The notes: generated by a model not told the origin, from the sequence alone. Numbered from the stretch's first letter, positions 1 to 9,292 are shown. The stretch: 64,000 bases of DNA from Chitinophaga sp. (GCF_017745275.1 NZ_JAGHZS010000012.1:118687-182686), one strand, 5' to 3'. Numbers and translations are program-made.

Positions 1-2
1 CG

Positions 3-731
3 ATGATGACCGAAGTAGCCGCCGTAAAAGCAGCGGTGAAACCACAGGAAATCCTGTTTGTGGTGGATTCCATGACCGGCCAGGATGCGGTAAACACCGC
101 GAAAGCGTTTAACGAACGCCTGGACTTTACCGGGGTGGTACTGACCAAACTGGACGGTGATACCCGCGGTGGTGCTGCATTGACCATCAAATACACCGTA
201 GCGAAACCGATCAAGTTCGTGAGCATGGGTGAGAAACTCGATACCCTCGATGTTTTCTACCCTGAGCGTATGGCACAACGTATCCTGGGCATGGGTGATA
301 TCACCACCCTGGTAGAACGTGCACAGGCGCAGTTCAATGAAGAACAGGCTAAAAAACTCGAAAAGAAAATCCGTCAGAACCAGTTCGATTTCGATGATTT
401 CAAGGAGCAGCTACAACAGATCAAAAAAATGGGTAACCTGAAAGATCTGATGGGCATGATCCCTGGTGTGGGTAAGGCGGTGAAAGACCTGGATATCAGC
501 GACGATGCTTTTAAAGGCATTGAAGCCATGATCAACTCTATGACGAAGGCAGAGCGCGCCGACCCCGATATGATCGACGGAAGCCGCCGCAAACGCATCG
601 CGAAAGGAGCCGGGAAGAACATCCAGGACGTGAACCAGTTTATGAAGCAGTTTGAGCAAATGCGCCAGATGATGAAGATGATGAATAAATTTGGCGGCGG
701 TGGTAAGGGTTTGAAGGGAATGATGCGTTAA
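3..731 (+). CDS. ffh: Signal recognition particle protein Ffh (5' truncated by window edge)
   Basis: This is the C-terminal part of the SRP54-type GTPase that binds 4.5S RNA and hydrophobic signal sequences for co-translational membrane targeting. The frame is open to the window edge, so roughly the first 200 residues of a family of about 440-450 are missing. Visible are the G-domain motifs DSMTGQDAV and TKLDGDTRGG, then the M domain from about residue 95 of the fragment, ending in a Met-rich, Gly-rich tail (MRQMMKMMNKFGGGG). It is followed by rpsP, rimM, trmD and rplS in the classical order, although rpsP has its own promoter in the gap. Identification is secure. Confidence 0.97.
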   Translation: MMTEVAAVKAAVKPQEILFVVDSMTGQDAVNTAKAFNERLDFTGVVLTKLDGDTRGGAALTIKYTVAKPIKFVSMGEKLDTLDVFYPERMAQRILGMGDITTLVERAQAQFNEEQAKKLEKKIRQNQFDFDDFKEQLQQIKKMGNLKDLMGMIPGVGKAVKDLDISDDAFKGIEAMINSMTKAERADPDMIDGSRRKRIAKGAGKNIQDVNQFMKQFEQMRQMMKMMNKFGGGGKGLKGMMR

Positions 732-757
732 TACGATCAAATCGACATAAATTTTTT

Positions 758-787
758 TTGCAAATACCAACTTAGTGGTTACATTTG
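758..787 (+). promoter_or_regulatory. Promoter of rpsP, Bacteroidota type
   Basis: TTG at 758-760 and TACATTTG at 780-787 are separated by 19 bases, matching the Bacteroidota sigma-A consensus (TTG, about 19 nt, TAnnTTTG). It lies 53 bases before the rpsP start. Confidence 0.75.
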
Positions 788-840
788 CATCCCTAATTAA
801 ACAATATTTCCTAACTCGCAAAAAATAACTCGACTTATTT

Positions 841-1302
841 ATGCCAGTAAAAATCAGACTGCAGAGACATGGCGCGAAAAAAAGGCCTTTCTATTTTATC
901 GTAGTAGCCGACGCGCGCGCACCAAGAGATGGTAAATTCATCCAGAAAATTGGTACTTACAATCCTTTAACAGTTCCAGCTTCTATCAACATCGATACCG
1001 AAAAGGCATTGCGTTGGTTACAGAAAGGTGCACAACCTACTGATACTGTTAGAAGAATCTTGTCATTCAAAGGTGTATTGTATTTGAAACACCTGTTAAG
1101 AGGTGTTACTTTGAACCTGTTCGATGAGCCTACTGCTTACCAAAAGTTCGCACAATGGCAAGCTGAACACGAACAAAAAGTTTCTGCCCGTCGTGACGGT
1201 CACAAGAAAGCTCGTATGGCTGCTCCAATCGTAAGAAAGGTAGAAGACACTCCAGCTCCTGCGACTGAAGCTCCAGCAGAAGGCGAAGGTACAGAAGCAT
1301 AA
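841..1302 (+). CDS. rpsP: 30S ribosomal protein S16
   Basis: Small-subunit protein S16, binding 16S rRNA early in assembly. The N-terminus MPVKIRLQRHGAKKRPFYF is the family signature. At 153 residues it is much longer than the 80-90 of most bacteria: the S16 fold ends near residue 85 and is followed by a charged segment and an Ala/Pro/Glu-rich tail (PAPATEAPAEG). A long acidic tail is known in Bacteroidota S16. It has its own promoter just upstream and a strong hairpin terminator 30 bases downstream, so it can be transcribed alone. Confidence 0.97.
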   Translation: MPVKIRLQRHGAKKRPFYFIVVADARAPRDGKFIQKIGTYNPLTVPASINIDTEKALRWLQKGAQPTDTVRRILSFKGVLYLKHLLRGVTLNLFDEPTAYQKFAQWQAEHEQKVSARRDGHKKARMAAPIVRKVEDTPAPATEAPAEGEGTEA

Positions 1303-1332
1303 AACGGCGACGTTTTAACAATACCTGAAAAA

Positions 1333-1366
1333 GGAAATATTTGCAGCCGCAAATATTTCCTTTTTT
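1333..1366 (+). terminator. Intrinsic terminator after rpsP
   Basis: A perfect 12-bp stem (1333-1344 with 1349-1360) with a 4-base loop is followed by six T residues. Confidence 0.9.
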
Positions 1367-1463
1367 AATTTTTGAGGAATTGATGTAGCCTTTGGTAATC
1401 AGCCGTTATTAATGCTGTTGAATGCTAATCGCTACCTCCCGAAGGACTAACCAGCACAAGTTA

Positions 1464-1988
1464 ATGGCTAACAACTATTTCAGTATCGGTAAACTCGCAT
1501 CAGCTCATGGCTTGCAGGGCGACCTGGTGCTCAGGCACAGCCTGGGCAAAAGATCTTCCTTGAAAGGGGTGACCGTTATTTTCCTGGAAGAGCGGAAAAA
1601 CAGCTTCATTCCCTACTTTGTTCAGCAGGTAACTGTAAAGGACACGGAAAGTGTGTATATCAAGCTGGAAGGCATAGATACCAAAGAAGCTGCGCATAAA
1701 CTGATGCCGGCACAGGTATTTTTGCAGGAAGAAGACTTTAAGCAGCAAACCGCTTCCTCTGCTCCCCTGGCATTGCTGGGATTTGCCGTGGAAGATCAGC
1801 AATATGGTCCTTTGGGAACTATTGACGAGGTGATTGAAATGCCTATGCAGGTGCTTGTAAAGGTATTGATCAAGGGCAAAGAAGCACTTTTGCCGGTGAA
1901 TGAACAGTCACTGGTAAAAATAGACAAGAAGAAACAGACCGTATTCCTGAATTTACCGGATGGTTTGATCGAGTTATACACCGAATAA
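1464..1988 (+). CDS. rimM: 16S rRNA processing protein RimM
   Basis: Ribosome maturation factor that acts on the 30S head with S19. The protein begins MANNYFSIGKLASAHGLQGD; the motif FxIGKLxxxHGLxGD is the RimM N-domain signature, and a PRC-barrel-like C-terminal domain follows from about residue 95. An in-frame upstream ATG at 1422 would add 14 unrelated residues, so the start at 1464 is chosen. It gives 174 residues, the usual family length. It lies between rpsP and trmD, the conserved order. Confidence 0.95.
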   Translation: MANNYFSIGKLASAHGLQGDLVLRHSLGKRSSLKGVTVIFLEERKNSFIPYFVQQVTVKDTESVYIKLEGIDTKEAAHKLMPAQVFLQEEDFKQQTASSAPLALLGFAVEDQQYGPLGTIDEVIEMPMQVLVKVLIKGKEALLPVNEQSLVKIDKKKQTVFLNLPDGLIELYTE

Positions 1989-1993
1989 GCTAT

Positions 1994-2048
1994 CAGCTGT
2001 TAGCTATTAGCCTTTAGTGAATCGCTAATGGCCAATAGCTAACAGCTG
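1994..2048. repeat. Intergenic inverted repeat between rimM and trmD
   Basis: A 15-base arm at 1994-2008 (CAGCTGTTAGCTATT) has an exact reverse complement at 2034-2048. The gap is filled with further AGCTATTAGC-like units. The same wording recurs at 52303-52387 and, in variant form, at 37298-37424. There is no T-tract, so it looks like a dispersed intergenic repeat rather than a terminator. Confidence 0.7.
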
Positions 2049-2067
2049 GAGGCTAAAAGCTAGTACG

Positions 2068-2739
2068 ATGCGAATTGATATAATTACTGTATTGCCGGAA
2101 CTGCTGGAAAGCCCGCTGTCTCATTCTATCATGAAAAGAGCGCAGGCCAAAGGTTTACTGGAAATACATGTACATCCGCTCAGGCAGTATTCCAGCCTGA
2201 AACACGGCCAGGTAGACGATTACCAGTTTGGTGGCGGCGCCGGGATGGTGATGATGCTGGAACCCATTGTAAATGCGATTGAGTCGTTGCAGGCGAAGGT
2301 GCAGTACGATGAAGTCATCTACCTGACACCGGATGGGGAAACACTGAACCAGAAAATGGCCAATCAGTTGTCGCTGAAAGGCAATTTGCTGATGCTGTGT
2401 GGCCACTATAAAGGGATAGATCAGCGTATCCGGGATCATTTCATTACGAAAGAGATCTCTATCGGTGATTATGTGCTGAGTGGGGGAGAACTGGGGGCTG
2501 CGGTACTGGTAGATGCCATTGGCCGCCTGTTGCCCGGGGTGTTGAACAACGAAACCAGCGCCTTAACAGACTCTTTTCAGGATAATTTGCTGGCGCCGCC
2601 GGTATATACCCGTCCGGAAGAATTCCGCGGCTGGAAAGTACCGGAGATCCTTTTGAGCGGAGATCATAAAAAAATCGATGAGTGGAGACACCAGGAATCG
2701 ATAGAAAGAACAAAACAACGCAGGCCCGACCTGTTATAA
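2068..2739 (+). CDS. trmD: tRNA (guanine37-N1)-methyltransferase
   Basis: SPOUT-family enzyme that transfers methyl from S-adenosylmethionine to N1 of G37, next to the anticodon, preventing +1 frameshifting. The N-terminus MRIDIITVLPELLESPL, the central FGGGAGMVMMLEP and the knot motif SIGDYVLSGGELGA are typical TrmD signatures. At 223 residues it is the usual length. It lies 79 bases after rimM, with an inverted repeat between them, and 119 bases before rplS, whose promoter is in that gap. Confidence 0.97.
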   Translation: MRIDIITVLPELLESPLSHSIMKRAQAKGLLEIHVHPLRQYSSLKHGQVDDYQFGGGAGMVMMLEPIVNAIESLQAKVQYDEVIYLTPDGETLNQKMANQLSLKGNLLMLCGHYKGIDQRIRDHFITKEISIGDYVLSGGELGAAVLVDAIGRLLPGVLNNETSALTDSFQDNLLAPPVYTRPEEFRGWKVPEILLSGDHKKIDEWRHQESIERTKQRRPDLL

Positions 2740-2805
2740 CTTAATGATACATAGGTCATATAGATTGCTTTACCATTTGAAGATGATAATTTCTTGATTT
2801 TTAAT

Positions 2806-2836
2806 TTGGTAAATGCTATTTCTTGACTTACTTTTG
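2806..2836 (+). promoter_or_regulatory. Promoter of rplS
   Basis: TTG at 2806-2808 and TACTTTTG at 2829-2836, spacing 20, lie 22 bases before the rplS start. Confidence 0.7.
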
Positions 2837-2858
2837 CACTCCCATAAATATTTGAAAG

Positions 2859-3206
2859 ATGAACGCAATTTCGTTTGTTCACGAACAACTGACAGCTAAC
2901 AAACAGTACCCGAAGTTTAAAGCAGGCGACAACGTCACTGTCAACTATAAAATCGTGGAAGGTAATAAAGAAAGGATTCAGTCCTTTAAAGGTGATGTGT
3001 TGAAAATCCAGGGTACAGGATCAACAATGTCTTTCACTGTTAGAAAAATTTCTGATGGCATTGGTGTGGAAAGACTGTTTCCGCTTTACTCTCCTCATAT
3101 CGATGGTATCGTGTTGAACAAGGTGGGTAAAGTAAGAAGAGCTAAGCTTTACTACCTGCGCGAGCGTGCTGGTAAGAAAGCCCGTATCAAAGAAAAAAGG
3201 GTTTAG
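2859..3206 (+). CDS. rplS: 50S ribosomal protein L19
   Basis: Large-subunit protein L19, located near the 30S-50S interface. At 115 residues it is the family length. Recognisable segments are PKFKAGDNVTVNYKIVEG, the RIQSFKGDVL strand and the basic C-terminus RRAKLYYLRERAGKKARIKE. It ends the ffh-rpsP-rimM-trmD-rplS block and is followed by a hairpin terminator. Confidence 0.97.
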   Translation: MNAISFVHEQLTANKQYPKFKAGDNVTVNYKIVEGNKERIQSFKGDVLKIQGTGSTMSFTVRKISDGIGVERLFPLYSPHIDGIVLNKVGKVRRAKLYYLRERAGKKARIKEKRV

Positions 3207-3228
3207 TATAAATACAGGGAAATTTGTT

Positions 3229-3258
3229 AAAAGCGGGACCTTAGCGGTGCCGCTTTTT
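3229..3258 (+). terminator. Terminator after rplS
   Basis: AAAGCGG (3230-3236) pairs with CCGCTTT (3250-3256), with an inner ACC/GGT pairing, and runs into a T-tract. Confidence 0.75.
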
Positions 3259-3307
3259 TCGTGTGCTTAAAATGGTATTAAAACTCAGGCCAGATCAGGT
3301 AAAGAGC

Positions 3308-3338
3308 GTGAAAAAACCGATTTTATGATCTATCTTTG
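3308..3338 (+). promoter_or_regulatory. Probable promoter of tatA
   Basis: TATCTTTG at 3331-3338 is a good -7 element; the upstream element is weak (GTG at 3308-3310, spacing 20). Confidence 0.5.
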
Positions 3339-3367
3339 ATGTCTGAACATTATAAACATTTGAGAAG

Positions 3368-3664
3368 ATGACTGCTGTTTTTGTTAAATCATCATTTTTG
3401 TTTCTTCAGGACGTCGGAGGCTCTGAGCTGCTGTTGATCTTAGTGGTAGTATTGCTGCTTTTTGGAGGCAAGAAAATCCCTGAATTAATGCGTGGCCTGG
3501 GTAAAGGTATCCGTGAATTTAATGACGCCAAAAACAATGTGCGCCAGGAAATTGAAGAAGGCATGAGAGAAAAACCTGTAGCTCCTGCTGCACCGGCTAC
3601 CACGGATGCTCCACATACGAGCTCTACCGTGATTCCGGAAAATCCGAACCATAACGCGCAGTAA
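3368..3664 (+). CDS. tatA: Twin-arginine translocase subunit TatA/TatE
   Basis: Pore-forming subunit of the Tat system, which exports folded proteins. The 98-residue protein has one N-terminal membrane helix (about residues 18-34, GSELLLILVVVLLLFGG), the hinge FGGKKIPELMRGLGKG, an amphipathic helix, and a Pro/Ala/Thr-rich acidic tail. The hinge motif distinguishes TatA from short membrane proteins. TatB and TatC are not in the window. gatA follows at 58 bases, so they may be co-transcribed. Confidence 0.93.
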   Translation: MTAVFVKSSFLFLQDVGGSELLLILVVVLLLFGGKKIPELMRGLGKGIREFNDAKNNVRQEIEEGMREKPVAPAAPATTDAPHTSSTVIPENPNHNAQ

Positions 3665-3722
3665 TCGCCAACATACACCAAGCGCATATTCCTGATTCGT
3701 TTATTTTTTAACTGGTTTAGCC

Positions 3723-5168
3723 TTGTCTGAATTCAGCAGTATAACTACTTTCCATAAAGCATTATACGCCGGCAGTACAAGCTGTACGGAAAGGGTACGC
3801 TATTACCTGGACCGCATAGCTCAGCTAAAACACTTGAATGCCTTCCTGGAAGTGTATGAGGAGGAAGCCCTGGAAAAAGCACGTTTGCTTGATACCCGCC
3901 TTAAAAACGGGGAAAAGCTGGGTGCTCTTGCTGGTGTGGTGGTAGGCATTAAAGATGTAATCTGCTATAAAGGCCATAATGTAAGTGCCGCTTCCCATAT
4001 ACTGGAAGGGTTTACCTCGTTATTTTCTGCCACTGCAGTGGAAAGACTGCTGGTGGAAGACGCCATTATCATTGGTAATCTTAATTGTGATGAATTCGCG
4101 ATGGGATCTACCAATGAAAATTCTGCATTCGGACCTACGTTGAATGCCCTGGATAATACCCGTGTACCGGGAGGATCTTCTGGTGGTTCTGCAGTAGCTG
4201 TTCAGGCAGATCTATGCCAGGTTAGCCTGGGGAGTGATACAGGCGGTTCAGTTCGCCAGCCTGCGGATTTTTGCGGCATAGTAGGCCTGAAGCCTACCTA
4301 TGGTCGTATTTCGCGTTTTGGCCTTATTGCTTACGCGTCTTCATTTGATCAGATCGGTATTTTTGGCAAGGATATTGCCGATGTGGCGGCAGTTCTACAG
4401 GTGATCGCAGGACCAGATGAGTTCGATAGTACGGCATCTCAAAAGGAAGTGCCTGATTATAAGGAACATCTGGAGGACAATAAATCTTTCAAATTCGCGT
4501 ATTTAAGAGATGCCCAGTATCATGATGGTCTGGACACGGAAATGAAAGAAGGCTATATTGATTTCTTTGAAAGTTTGCAGTCGCTTGGTCATACCGTATC
4601 AGGAAAAAGTTTTGAATACCTTGACCATGTAGTACCAGCCTATTATGTGCTTACTACAGCAGAAGCATCCTCCAATTTGTCCCGTTATGATGGGGTAAAA
4701 TATGGACACAGAACCGACCAGAAAAACCTGGATTTGACAGAATTTTACAAAAAAAGTAGATCAGAAGGGTTTGGGAAAGAAGTAAAACGTCGTATATTAC
4801 TGGGGACTTTTGTGCTGAGTGCGGGCTATTACGACGCATATTATACTAAGGCACAACAGGTTAGGCGTCTGGTAACAGACAAGCTCAATGAAATTTTAGA
4901 AGAGTACGACGCCATTTTAATGCCAACTGTGCCATCCACAGCTTTTAAATTAGGGGAAAAAACAGATGACCCTATAGCCATGTACCTGGCGGATATTTAT
5001 ACGGTACTGGCAAATCTGGCAGGGGTTCCGGCTATATCAGTTCCCTTGTACCGGCATTCAAACGGGATGCCATACGGTGTGCAGATCATCACAAAGAAGT
5101 TTAGCGAAGCAAACTTGTTACACATAGCCAATCAAATCATGGCTAAGGAACAGGTTACTGTTGTTTAA
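3723..5168 (+). CDS. gatA: Aspartyl/glutamyl-tRNA amidotransferase subunit A
   Basis: Amidase subunit of GatCAB, which converts misacylated Glu-tRNA(Gln) or Asp-tRNA(Asn) to the amide form using ammonia released from glutamine. The 481 residues carry the amidase signature with the Ser-cisSer-Lys triad: VGIKDVI, the Gly/Ser-rich GGSSGGSAVAV and the nucleophile region GSDTGGSVRQPA. The start is TTG at 3723; the next residues SEFSSITTFHKALYAG fit the family N-terminus and no better ATG is close. The stop codon lies 10 bases before the start of the lytic transglycosylase gene. Confidence 0.95.
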   Translation: MSEFSSITTFHKALYAGSTSCTERVRYYLDRIAQLKHLNAFLEVYEEEALEKARLLDTRLKNGEKLGALAGVVVGIKDVICYKGHNVSAASHILEGFTSLFSATAVERLLVEDAIIIGNLNCDEFAMGSTNENSAFGPTLNALDNTRVPGGSSGGSAVAVQADLCQVSLGSDTGGSVRQPADFCGIVGLKPTYGRISRFGLIAYASSFDQIGIFGKDIADVAAVLQVIAGPDEFDSTASQKEVPDYKEHLEDNKSFKFAYLRDAQYHDGLDTEMKEGYIDFFESLQSLGHTVSGKSFEYLDHVVPAYYVLTTAEASSNLSRYDGVKYGHRTDQKNLDLTEFYKKSRSEGFGKEVKRRILLGTFVLSAGYYDAYYTKAQQVRRLVTDKLNEILEEYDAILMPTVPSTAFKLGEKTDDPIAMYLADIYTVLANLAGVPAISVPLYRHSNGMPYGVQIITKKFSEANLLHIANQIMAKEQVTVV

Positions 5169-5178
5169 AATAAATTGT

Positions 5179-6462
5179 ATGAGAAAAATCTTTTTACTAC
5201 TGCTGTTGCCAGCAACAAGTTTAGTGAGTGTAAGTGCGATGGGAGGCAATAGCAATCCTAAAGAGACGGTGTATCCGGTTGGGGCGCCCGATACTTCTGT
5301 ACTGAAAATGAATCATAGGGTACATTTACCCAAGGATACTGCTGTACAGGCATCTCCCACCTCAGTGGCTGTTAAAAAAGCCGCGCAAAGTCTGCCTAAT
5401 TCTATTCGCAGCCCGAAAGTATACGAGCAGATCAACAATAACCTGGTGGCCGGTTATGTAAGTAACTATGCTACCCGGTATAGTCAGCATTTACAAATCA
5501 TGATTGATAAAGGCCAGCCTTATTTCACCATGATTGAAAAAGTGTTCCGTGATAATGGAATCCCTGAGGAAATGAAATACCTCGCGGTAATTGAATCCAG
5601 CTTTAACACCAACGCCCGCTCCAGAGTGGGTGCCGTAGGCGCCTGGCAATTTATGGCCGGTACTGCCCGCATCTTTGGTTTAAGCGTAGGTAAAAAAGTA
5701 GATGAAAGAAAAGATTTCTATAAATCTACTTTGGCTGCCGCCCAGTTCCTGAATCAACTGTATGCACAGTTCGACGACTGGTTACTGGTTGTAGCAGCTT
5801 ATAACTGCGGTGCAGGTGGCGTACAACGCGCTATCAATGCCAGCGGACGTAAAGATTTCTGGGGCATGCAGTATTTCCTGCCAGCCGAATCACGTAACCA
5901 TGTATACAAATTCATCGCTACCGGTTATATCCTCGATCGATTCAATAACTTCTTCGGTGTAAGCGACGACATAAATCCTACTATTACGGTTAACATGCCT
6001 GCAGCGGATAATATCACACCGATTGCAAGAGGGCCGTTAACTGAAGAGGAAATTTACAATACCGTTGAAATCAATGTAACCGGCAAATATCGCCTCGAAG
6101 CAATTGCTAAGAAACTGGACATGCAGGTGGCAGAATTAGACCGCTTCAATCCTGGCTTCTCTAAAGCAATGGCCAGCCCGGAAAATAATTATGACCTGCG
6201 CATCCCGAAAGATAAGATGAAGCAGTTCATGGCAGAAAAAGATGAGATGCTGAAAGAATCTGTTCAGCTCACCCTGGACGATAAAGCAGTAGGTGTGGAT
6301 AAATCTAAATTCCCACCACCGGTGAAAATGGCTGATAAGCCTGCTCCGGTTGCTAAGAAAGTATCTTCTTCCAGGAAACATCATACTGCTTCTAAAAAAT
6401 ACCACAGCACCAAGAAATATACAGGAGCTAAAAAGAAGCATACTACTAAAAAGAAGAAATAA
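5179..6462 (+). CDS. MltD-like membrane-bound lytic murein transglycosylase with LysM domain
   Basis: Exported cell-wall enzyme that probably cleaves the MurNAc-GlcNAc bond of peptidoglycan with 1,6-anhydro product formation. The start at 5179 (MRKIFLLLLLPATSLVSVS) gives a clean signal peptide; an in-frame upstream TTG would add six residues inside the gatA end. The SLT domain spans about residues 95-250, with catalytic Glu in VIESSFNTNARS and the motifs GAWQFMAGTAR and AAYNCGAGGV. A single LysM-like repeat follows near residues 295-350, then a Lys/His-rich tail that could bind acidic wall polymers. Length is 427 residues. Confidence 0.9.
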   Translation: MRKIFLLLLLPATSLVSVSAMGGNSNPKETVYPVGAPDTSVLKMNHRVHLPKDTAVQASPTSVAVKKAAQSLPNSIRSPKVYEQINNNLVAGYVSNYATRYSQHLQIMIDKGQPYFTMIEKVFRDNGIPEEMKYLAVIESSFNTNARSRVGAVGAWQFMAGTARIFGLSVGKKVDERKDFYKSTLAAAQFLNQLYAQFDDWLLVVAAYNCGAGGVQRAINASGRKDFWGMQYFLPAESRNHVYKFIATGYILDRFNNFFGVSDDINPTITVNMPAADNITPIARGPLTEEEIYNTVEINVTGKYRLEAIAKKLDMQVAELDRFNPGFSKAMASPENNYDLRIPKDKMKQFMAEKDEMLKESVQLTLDDKAVGVDKSKFPPPVKMADKPAPVAKKVSSSRKHHTASKKYHSTKKYTGAKKKHTTKKKK

Positions 6463-6490
6463 TCACCACCAAGGTGTAAGGATAAAAAAA

Positions 6491-6523
6491 GAGCGTGTAT
6501 CCCTGATACACGCTCTTTTTTTA
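6491..6523. terminator. Bidirectional terminator between convergent genes
   Basis: A perfect 11-bp stem (6491-6501 with 6505-6515) with a 3-base loop is flanked by A residues on the left and T residues on the right, so it can serve both the transglycosylase gene and the leftward antiporter gene. Confidence 0.9.
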
Positions 6524-6540
6524 TGTTATGTGGGAAATAG

Positions 6541-7959
6541 TTATAGTGATTTTGCTGTCATTAACCCGCTGCGCTTTTCACTGAACGCTACCAGGTCGAG
6601 CAGTGGTCCGGTCATAAATGTGGTAGCCAGGGCCATCAACACCAGCATCGCGAATATTTCAGGAGATAAGATACCAAGATCAAAACCAATGTTGAGTACC
6701 ACCAGCTCCATCAATCCACGGGTATTCATCAGTGCGCCAATAGATACAGACTGACGCCAGTTTTGACCCATTAGTCTGGCTGTTATGGTACTACCGCCAA
6801 ACTTGCCGGCTACTGCCACCAGCATGATCATGCCACATACCGCCCACAAATCACCCTGGTTAAGTAACCCGATATGTGTTCTTAAGCCGGTGAAAACAAA
6901 GAAAATGGGGAGCAATATAATCACGCTTACATCTTCCAGTTTATCAGTCAATACTTTTTTGATAGGGGTAGCAGGCATGATAACACCCGACAGGAATGCG
7001 CCAAATAAGGCGTGTATGCCAATTACTTCCGCTATCCAGGCAGAGATTAGCAGTACAAAAAGGATCAGCGAAACGGCTGCCTTGTCTTTTCCTTTGGCGA
7101 GTTGTTTTTCGGTTATTTTGGCTAGCCAGGGTCGCACCAGCAGCAACATCACGGTTACAAATACAATGGCCAGCGCAATGGTGACCACCGCACTGAGTAA
7201 GCCGCCTGCATTTACAATAGCCACTACTACTGCCAGTATGCACCAGGCAGTGATATCATCTGCCGCTGCGCAGGTGATGGCCATAATACCCAGCGGTGTA
7301 TGGGTTAATTTTCTTTCCTGAACAATACGCGCCAATACAGGGAAAGCAGTAATACTCATTGCAATACCCATAAACAGTGCAAACGATAAAAAGCTAACGT
7401 GGGCAGGGGCGAAGCGGGTAAAGAGGAAATAGGCCAGCCAAACGCCCAGGAAAAAGGGCACTACAATGCTGGCATGACTAATCATCACTGCATCATGGGC
7501 TTTATGCCTGATTTTATTGAGATCCAGCTCCATGCCTACGATGAACATGAAGAAGGCCAGCCCTATCTGGCTGAGGAATTGTAAGTTTTTCAACGATTCT
7601 GCCGGAAAAAGGAAGGCCGAAAAGCCTGGCATGGCCCAACCCAGCAGAGACGGGCCTAACAATACGCCTGCAATAATTTCACCTACTACTGCGGGTTGCC
7701 TCAACTTATTGGCAATAACGCCAAACAGCCTGGCAGTGAGCATAATAGCAATGATTTGCAGCAACAACAGTCCCAGTGGATGTTTGAGATTGTCGAGGTA
7801 ACGCCACCAGCCGTGTACTTCCGGAGCCGCGGCCACCGGTACTTTGGGTGTAACAGGGAGCGCATTAACAGGAAGTGATTGTCCCTTCTGAAGGATCACC
7901 CATATCAGCGCGGCAAAAACACCAATAATGACAGGATACCATAGCAAGCGTTTGTTCAT
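6541..7959 (-). CDS. CPA2-type cation:proton antiporter
   Basis: Inner-membrane antiporter of the Kef/NhaS3-like CPA2 family, exchanging Na+ or K+ for protons. The 472 residues begin with a membrane helix (LLWYPVIIGVFAALIWVIL) and a loop, then about 12 further hydrophobic helices. Family motifs are GEIIAGVLLGPSLLG, the TCAAADDITAWCILA helix with the paired Asp residues of the ion site, and NTRGLMELVVLNIG near the end. No regulatory RCK/TrkA-N domain is present. The transported ion cannot be told from sequence. pgk lies upstream, 136 bases away. Confidence 0.9.
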   Translation of the reverse strand: MNKRLLWYPVIIGVFAALIWVILQKGQSLPVNALPVTPKVPVAAAPEVHGWWRYLDNLKHPLGLLLLQIIAIMLTARLFGVIANKLRQPAVVGEIIAGVLLGPSLLGWAMPGFSAFLFPAESLKNLQFLSQIGLAFFMFIVGMELDLNKIRHKAHDAVMISHASIVVPFFLGVWLAYFLFTRFAPAHVSFLSFALFMGIAMSITAFPVLARIVQERKLTHTPLGIMAITCAAADDITAWCILAVVVAIVNAGGLLSAVVTIALAIVFVTVMLLLVRPWLAKITEKQLAKGKDKAAVSLILFVLLISAWIAEVIGIHALFGAFLSGVIMPATPIKKVLTDKLEDVSVIILLPIFFVFTGLRTHIGLLNQGDLWAVCGMIMLVAVAGKFGGSTITARLMGQNWRQSVSIGALMNTRGLMELVVLNIGFDLGILSPEIFAMLVLMALATTFMTGPLLDLVAFSEKRSGLMTAKSL

Positions 7960-8095
7960 GACAGGAATGTGTTAATGGTTCTATGCAAGATATAAAAAAG
8001 CAAAAAGCTATTACAGCGCCAGCTGGTATTGCAAAGGTTAATTTTTTGCAACCAACTTTTCACCGTAATAACTTTTTGCACTATATGTTCTTTAT

Positions 8096-9292
8096 CTACT
8101 GGCCAATAGCCGCAATACCTGGCAGTTCTTTTCCTTCGAAGAACTCCAGCAATGCGCCACCACCGGTAGACACATAACTTACCTTGTCGGCAATACCGAA
8201 TTGGTTTACAGCAGCTACTGAGTCGCCACCACCAACGAGGGAGAATGCACCGTTTGCAGTAGCTGTTACAATGGCTTCAGCTACGCCTTTGGTACCGCCC
8301 TGGAATTTAGCCATTTCAAATACGCCCATCGGACCGTTCCATAAAATAGTTTTGGAAGCGGCGATCGTTTCGCTGAACAGCGCTACAGACTTAGGTCCTA
8401 TGTCGAGGCCCATCCATCCTGCAGGGATGTTATCGTTGGAAACTTCCTGGGTGTTAGCATCTGCTGCAAATTTATCTGCAGCAATAGAATCTACTGGCAG
8501 GATCAGTTTTACGCCTTTTTCCTTCGCTTTTGCTACCAGGTCATTGGCCAGATCCAGCTTATCATTTTCGCAGAGGGAGCTGCCAATTTCTTTCCCTTGT
8601 GCTTTCAGGAAGGTATAGGCCATACCACCACCAATAATCAGGTTGTTGGCACGTTCCATCAGGGTTTCGATGATGAGGATTTTATCGCTCACTTTGGCGC
8701 CACCGAGAATAGCGGTGAAAGGCGCTGCAGCATCGTTCAGTACTTTGGTAGCGCTGTTAACTTCAGCTTCCATGAGTAAACCAAACATGCGGTTGGCAGG
8801 TGCAAAGTATTGTGCAATAACTGCAGTAGAAGCGTGTGCACGGTGAGCGGTACCAAATGCATCGTTTACATACACATTGCCGAGTTTAGACAGTTGTTCG
8901 GCAAAGGAAGCATCTCCTTTTTCTTCTGCTCTGTGGAAACGCAGGTTTTCCAGCAACAGTACTTCGCCCATTTGCAGGTCAGCAGCGGCTTTTTCTGCTA
9001 CAGGGCCTACACAGTCGGCCGCAAATTTTACGGTAACGCCGCCCAGTAAAGAAATAAGGTGGTATACGAGGTGTCTTAAAGAGTATTTATCAGTGGGGCC
9101 ATCTTTTGGACGGCCGAGGTGTGACATCAGGATAACGGCGCCGCCATCTTTCAGGATTTTCTTGATGGTAGGTACGGCAGCACGCATGCGGGTATCGTCG
9201 GTGATGTCGAAGTTATCGTTCAGGGGAACGTTGAAATCCACGCGGATAAGGGCTTTGCGGCCATTGAAGTTATAATCGGAGAATTTACTCAT
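8096..9292 (-). CDS. pgk: Phosphoglycerate kinase
   Basis: Glycolytic enzyme transferring phosphate from 1,3-bisphosphoglycerate to ADP. The 398 residues are the usual length. The N-domain shows LIRVDFNVPLND and SHLGRPKDGP; the nucleotide-binding side shows LGGAKVSDKI, GGGMAYTFLKA and the closing GGGDSVAAVNQFG and STGGGALLEF. It is downstream of gapA on the same strand, but a terminator-like hairpin lies between them, so the two consecutive glycolytic steps may be transcribed separately. Confidence 0.98.
   Translation of the reverse strand: MSKFSDYNFNGRKALIRVDFNVPLNDNFDITDDTRMRAAVPTIKKILKDGGAVILMSHLGRPKDGPTDKYSLRHLVYHLISLLGGVTVKFAADCVGPVAEKAAADLQMGEVLLLENLRFHRAEEKGDASFAEQLSKLGNVYVNDAFGTAHRAHASTAVIAQYFAPANRMFGLLMEAEVNSATKVLNDAAAPFTAILGGAKVSDKILIIETLMERANNLIIGGGMAYTFLKAQGKEIGSSLCENDKLDLANDLVAKAKEKGVKLILPVDSIAADKFAADANTQEVSNDNIPAGWMGLDIGPKSVALFSETIAASKTILWNGPMGVFEMAKFQGGTKGVAEAIVTATANGAFSLVGGGDSVAAVNQFGIADKVSYVSTGGGALLEFFEGKELPGIAAIGQ

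Noticed and set aside
7998..8011. Half-copy of the AGC repeat considered as a hairpin
   Set aside because: Only one arm is present, so it cannot form the structure seen at 37298-37424.
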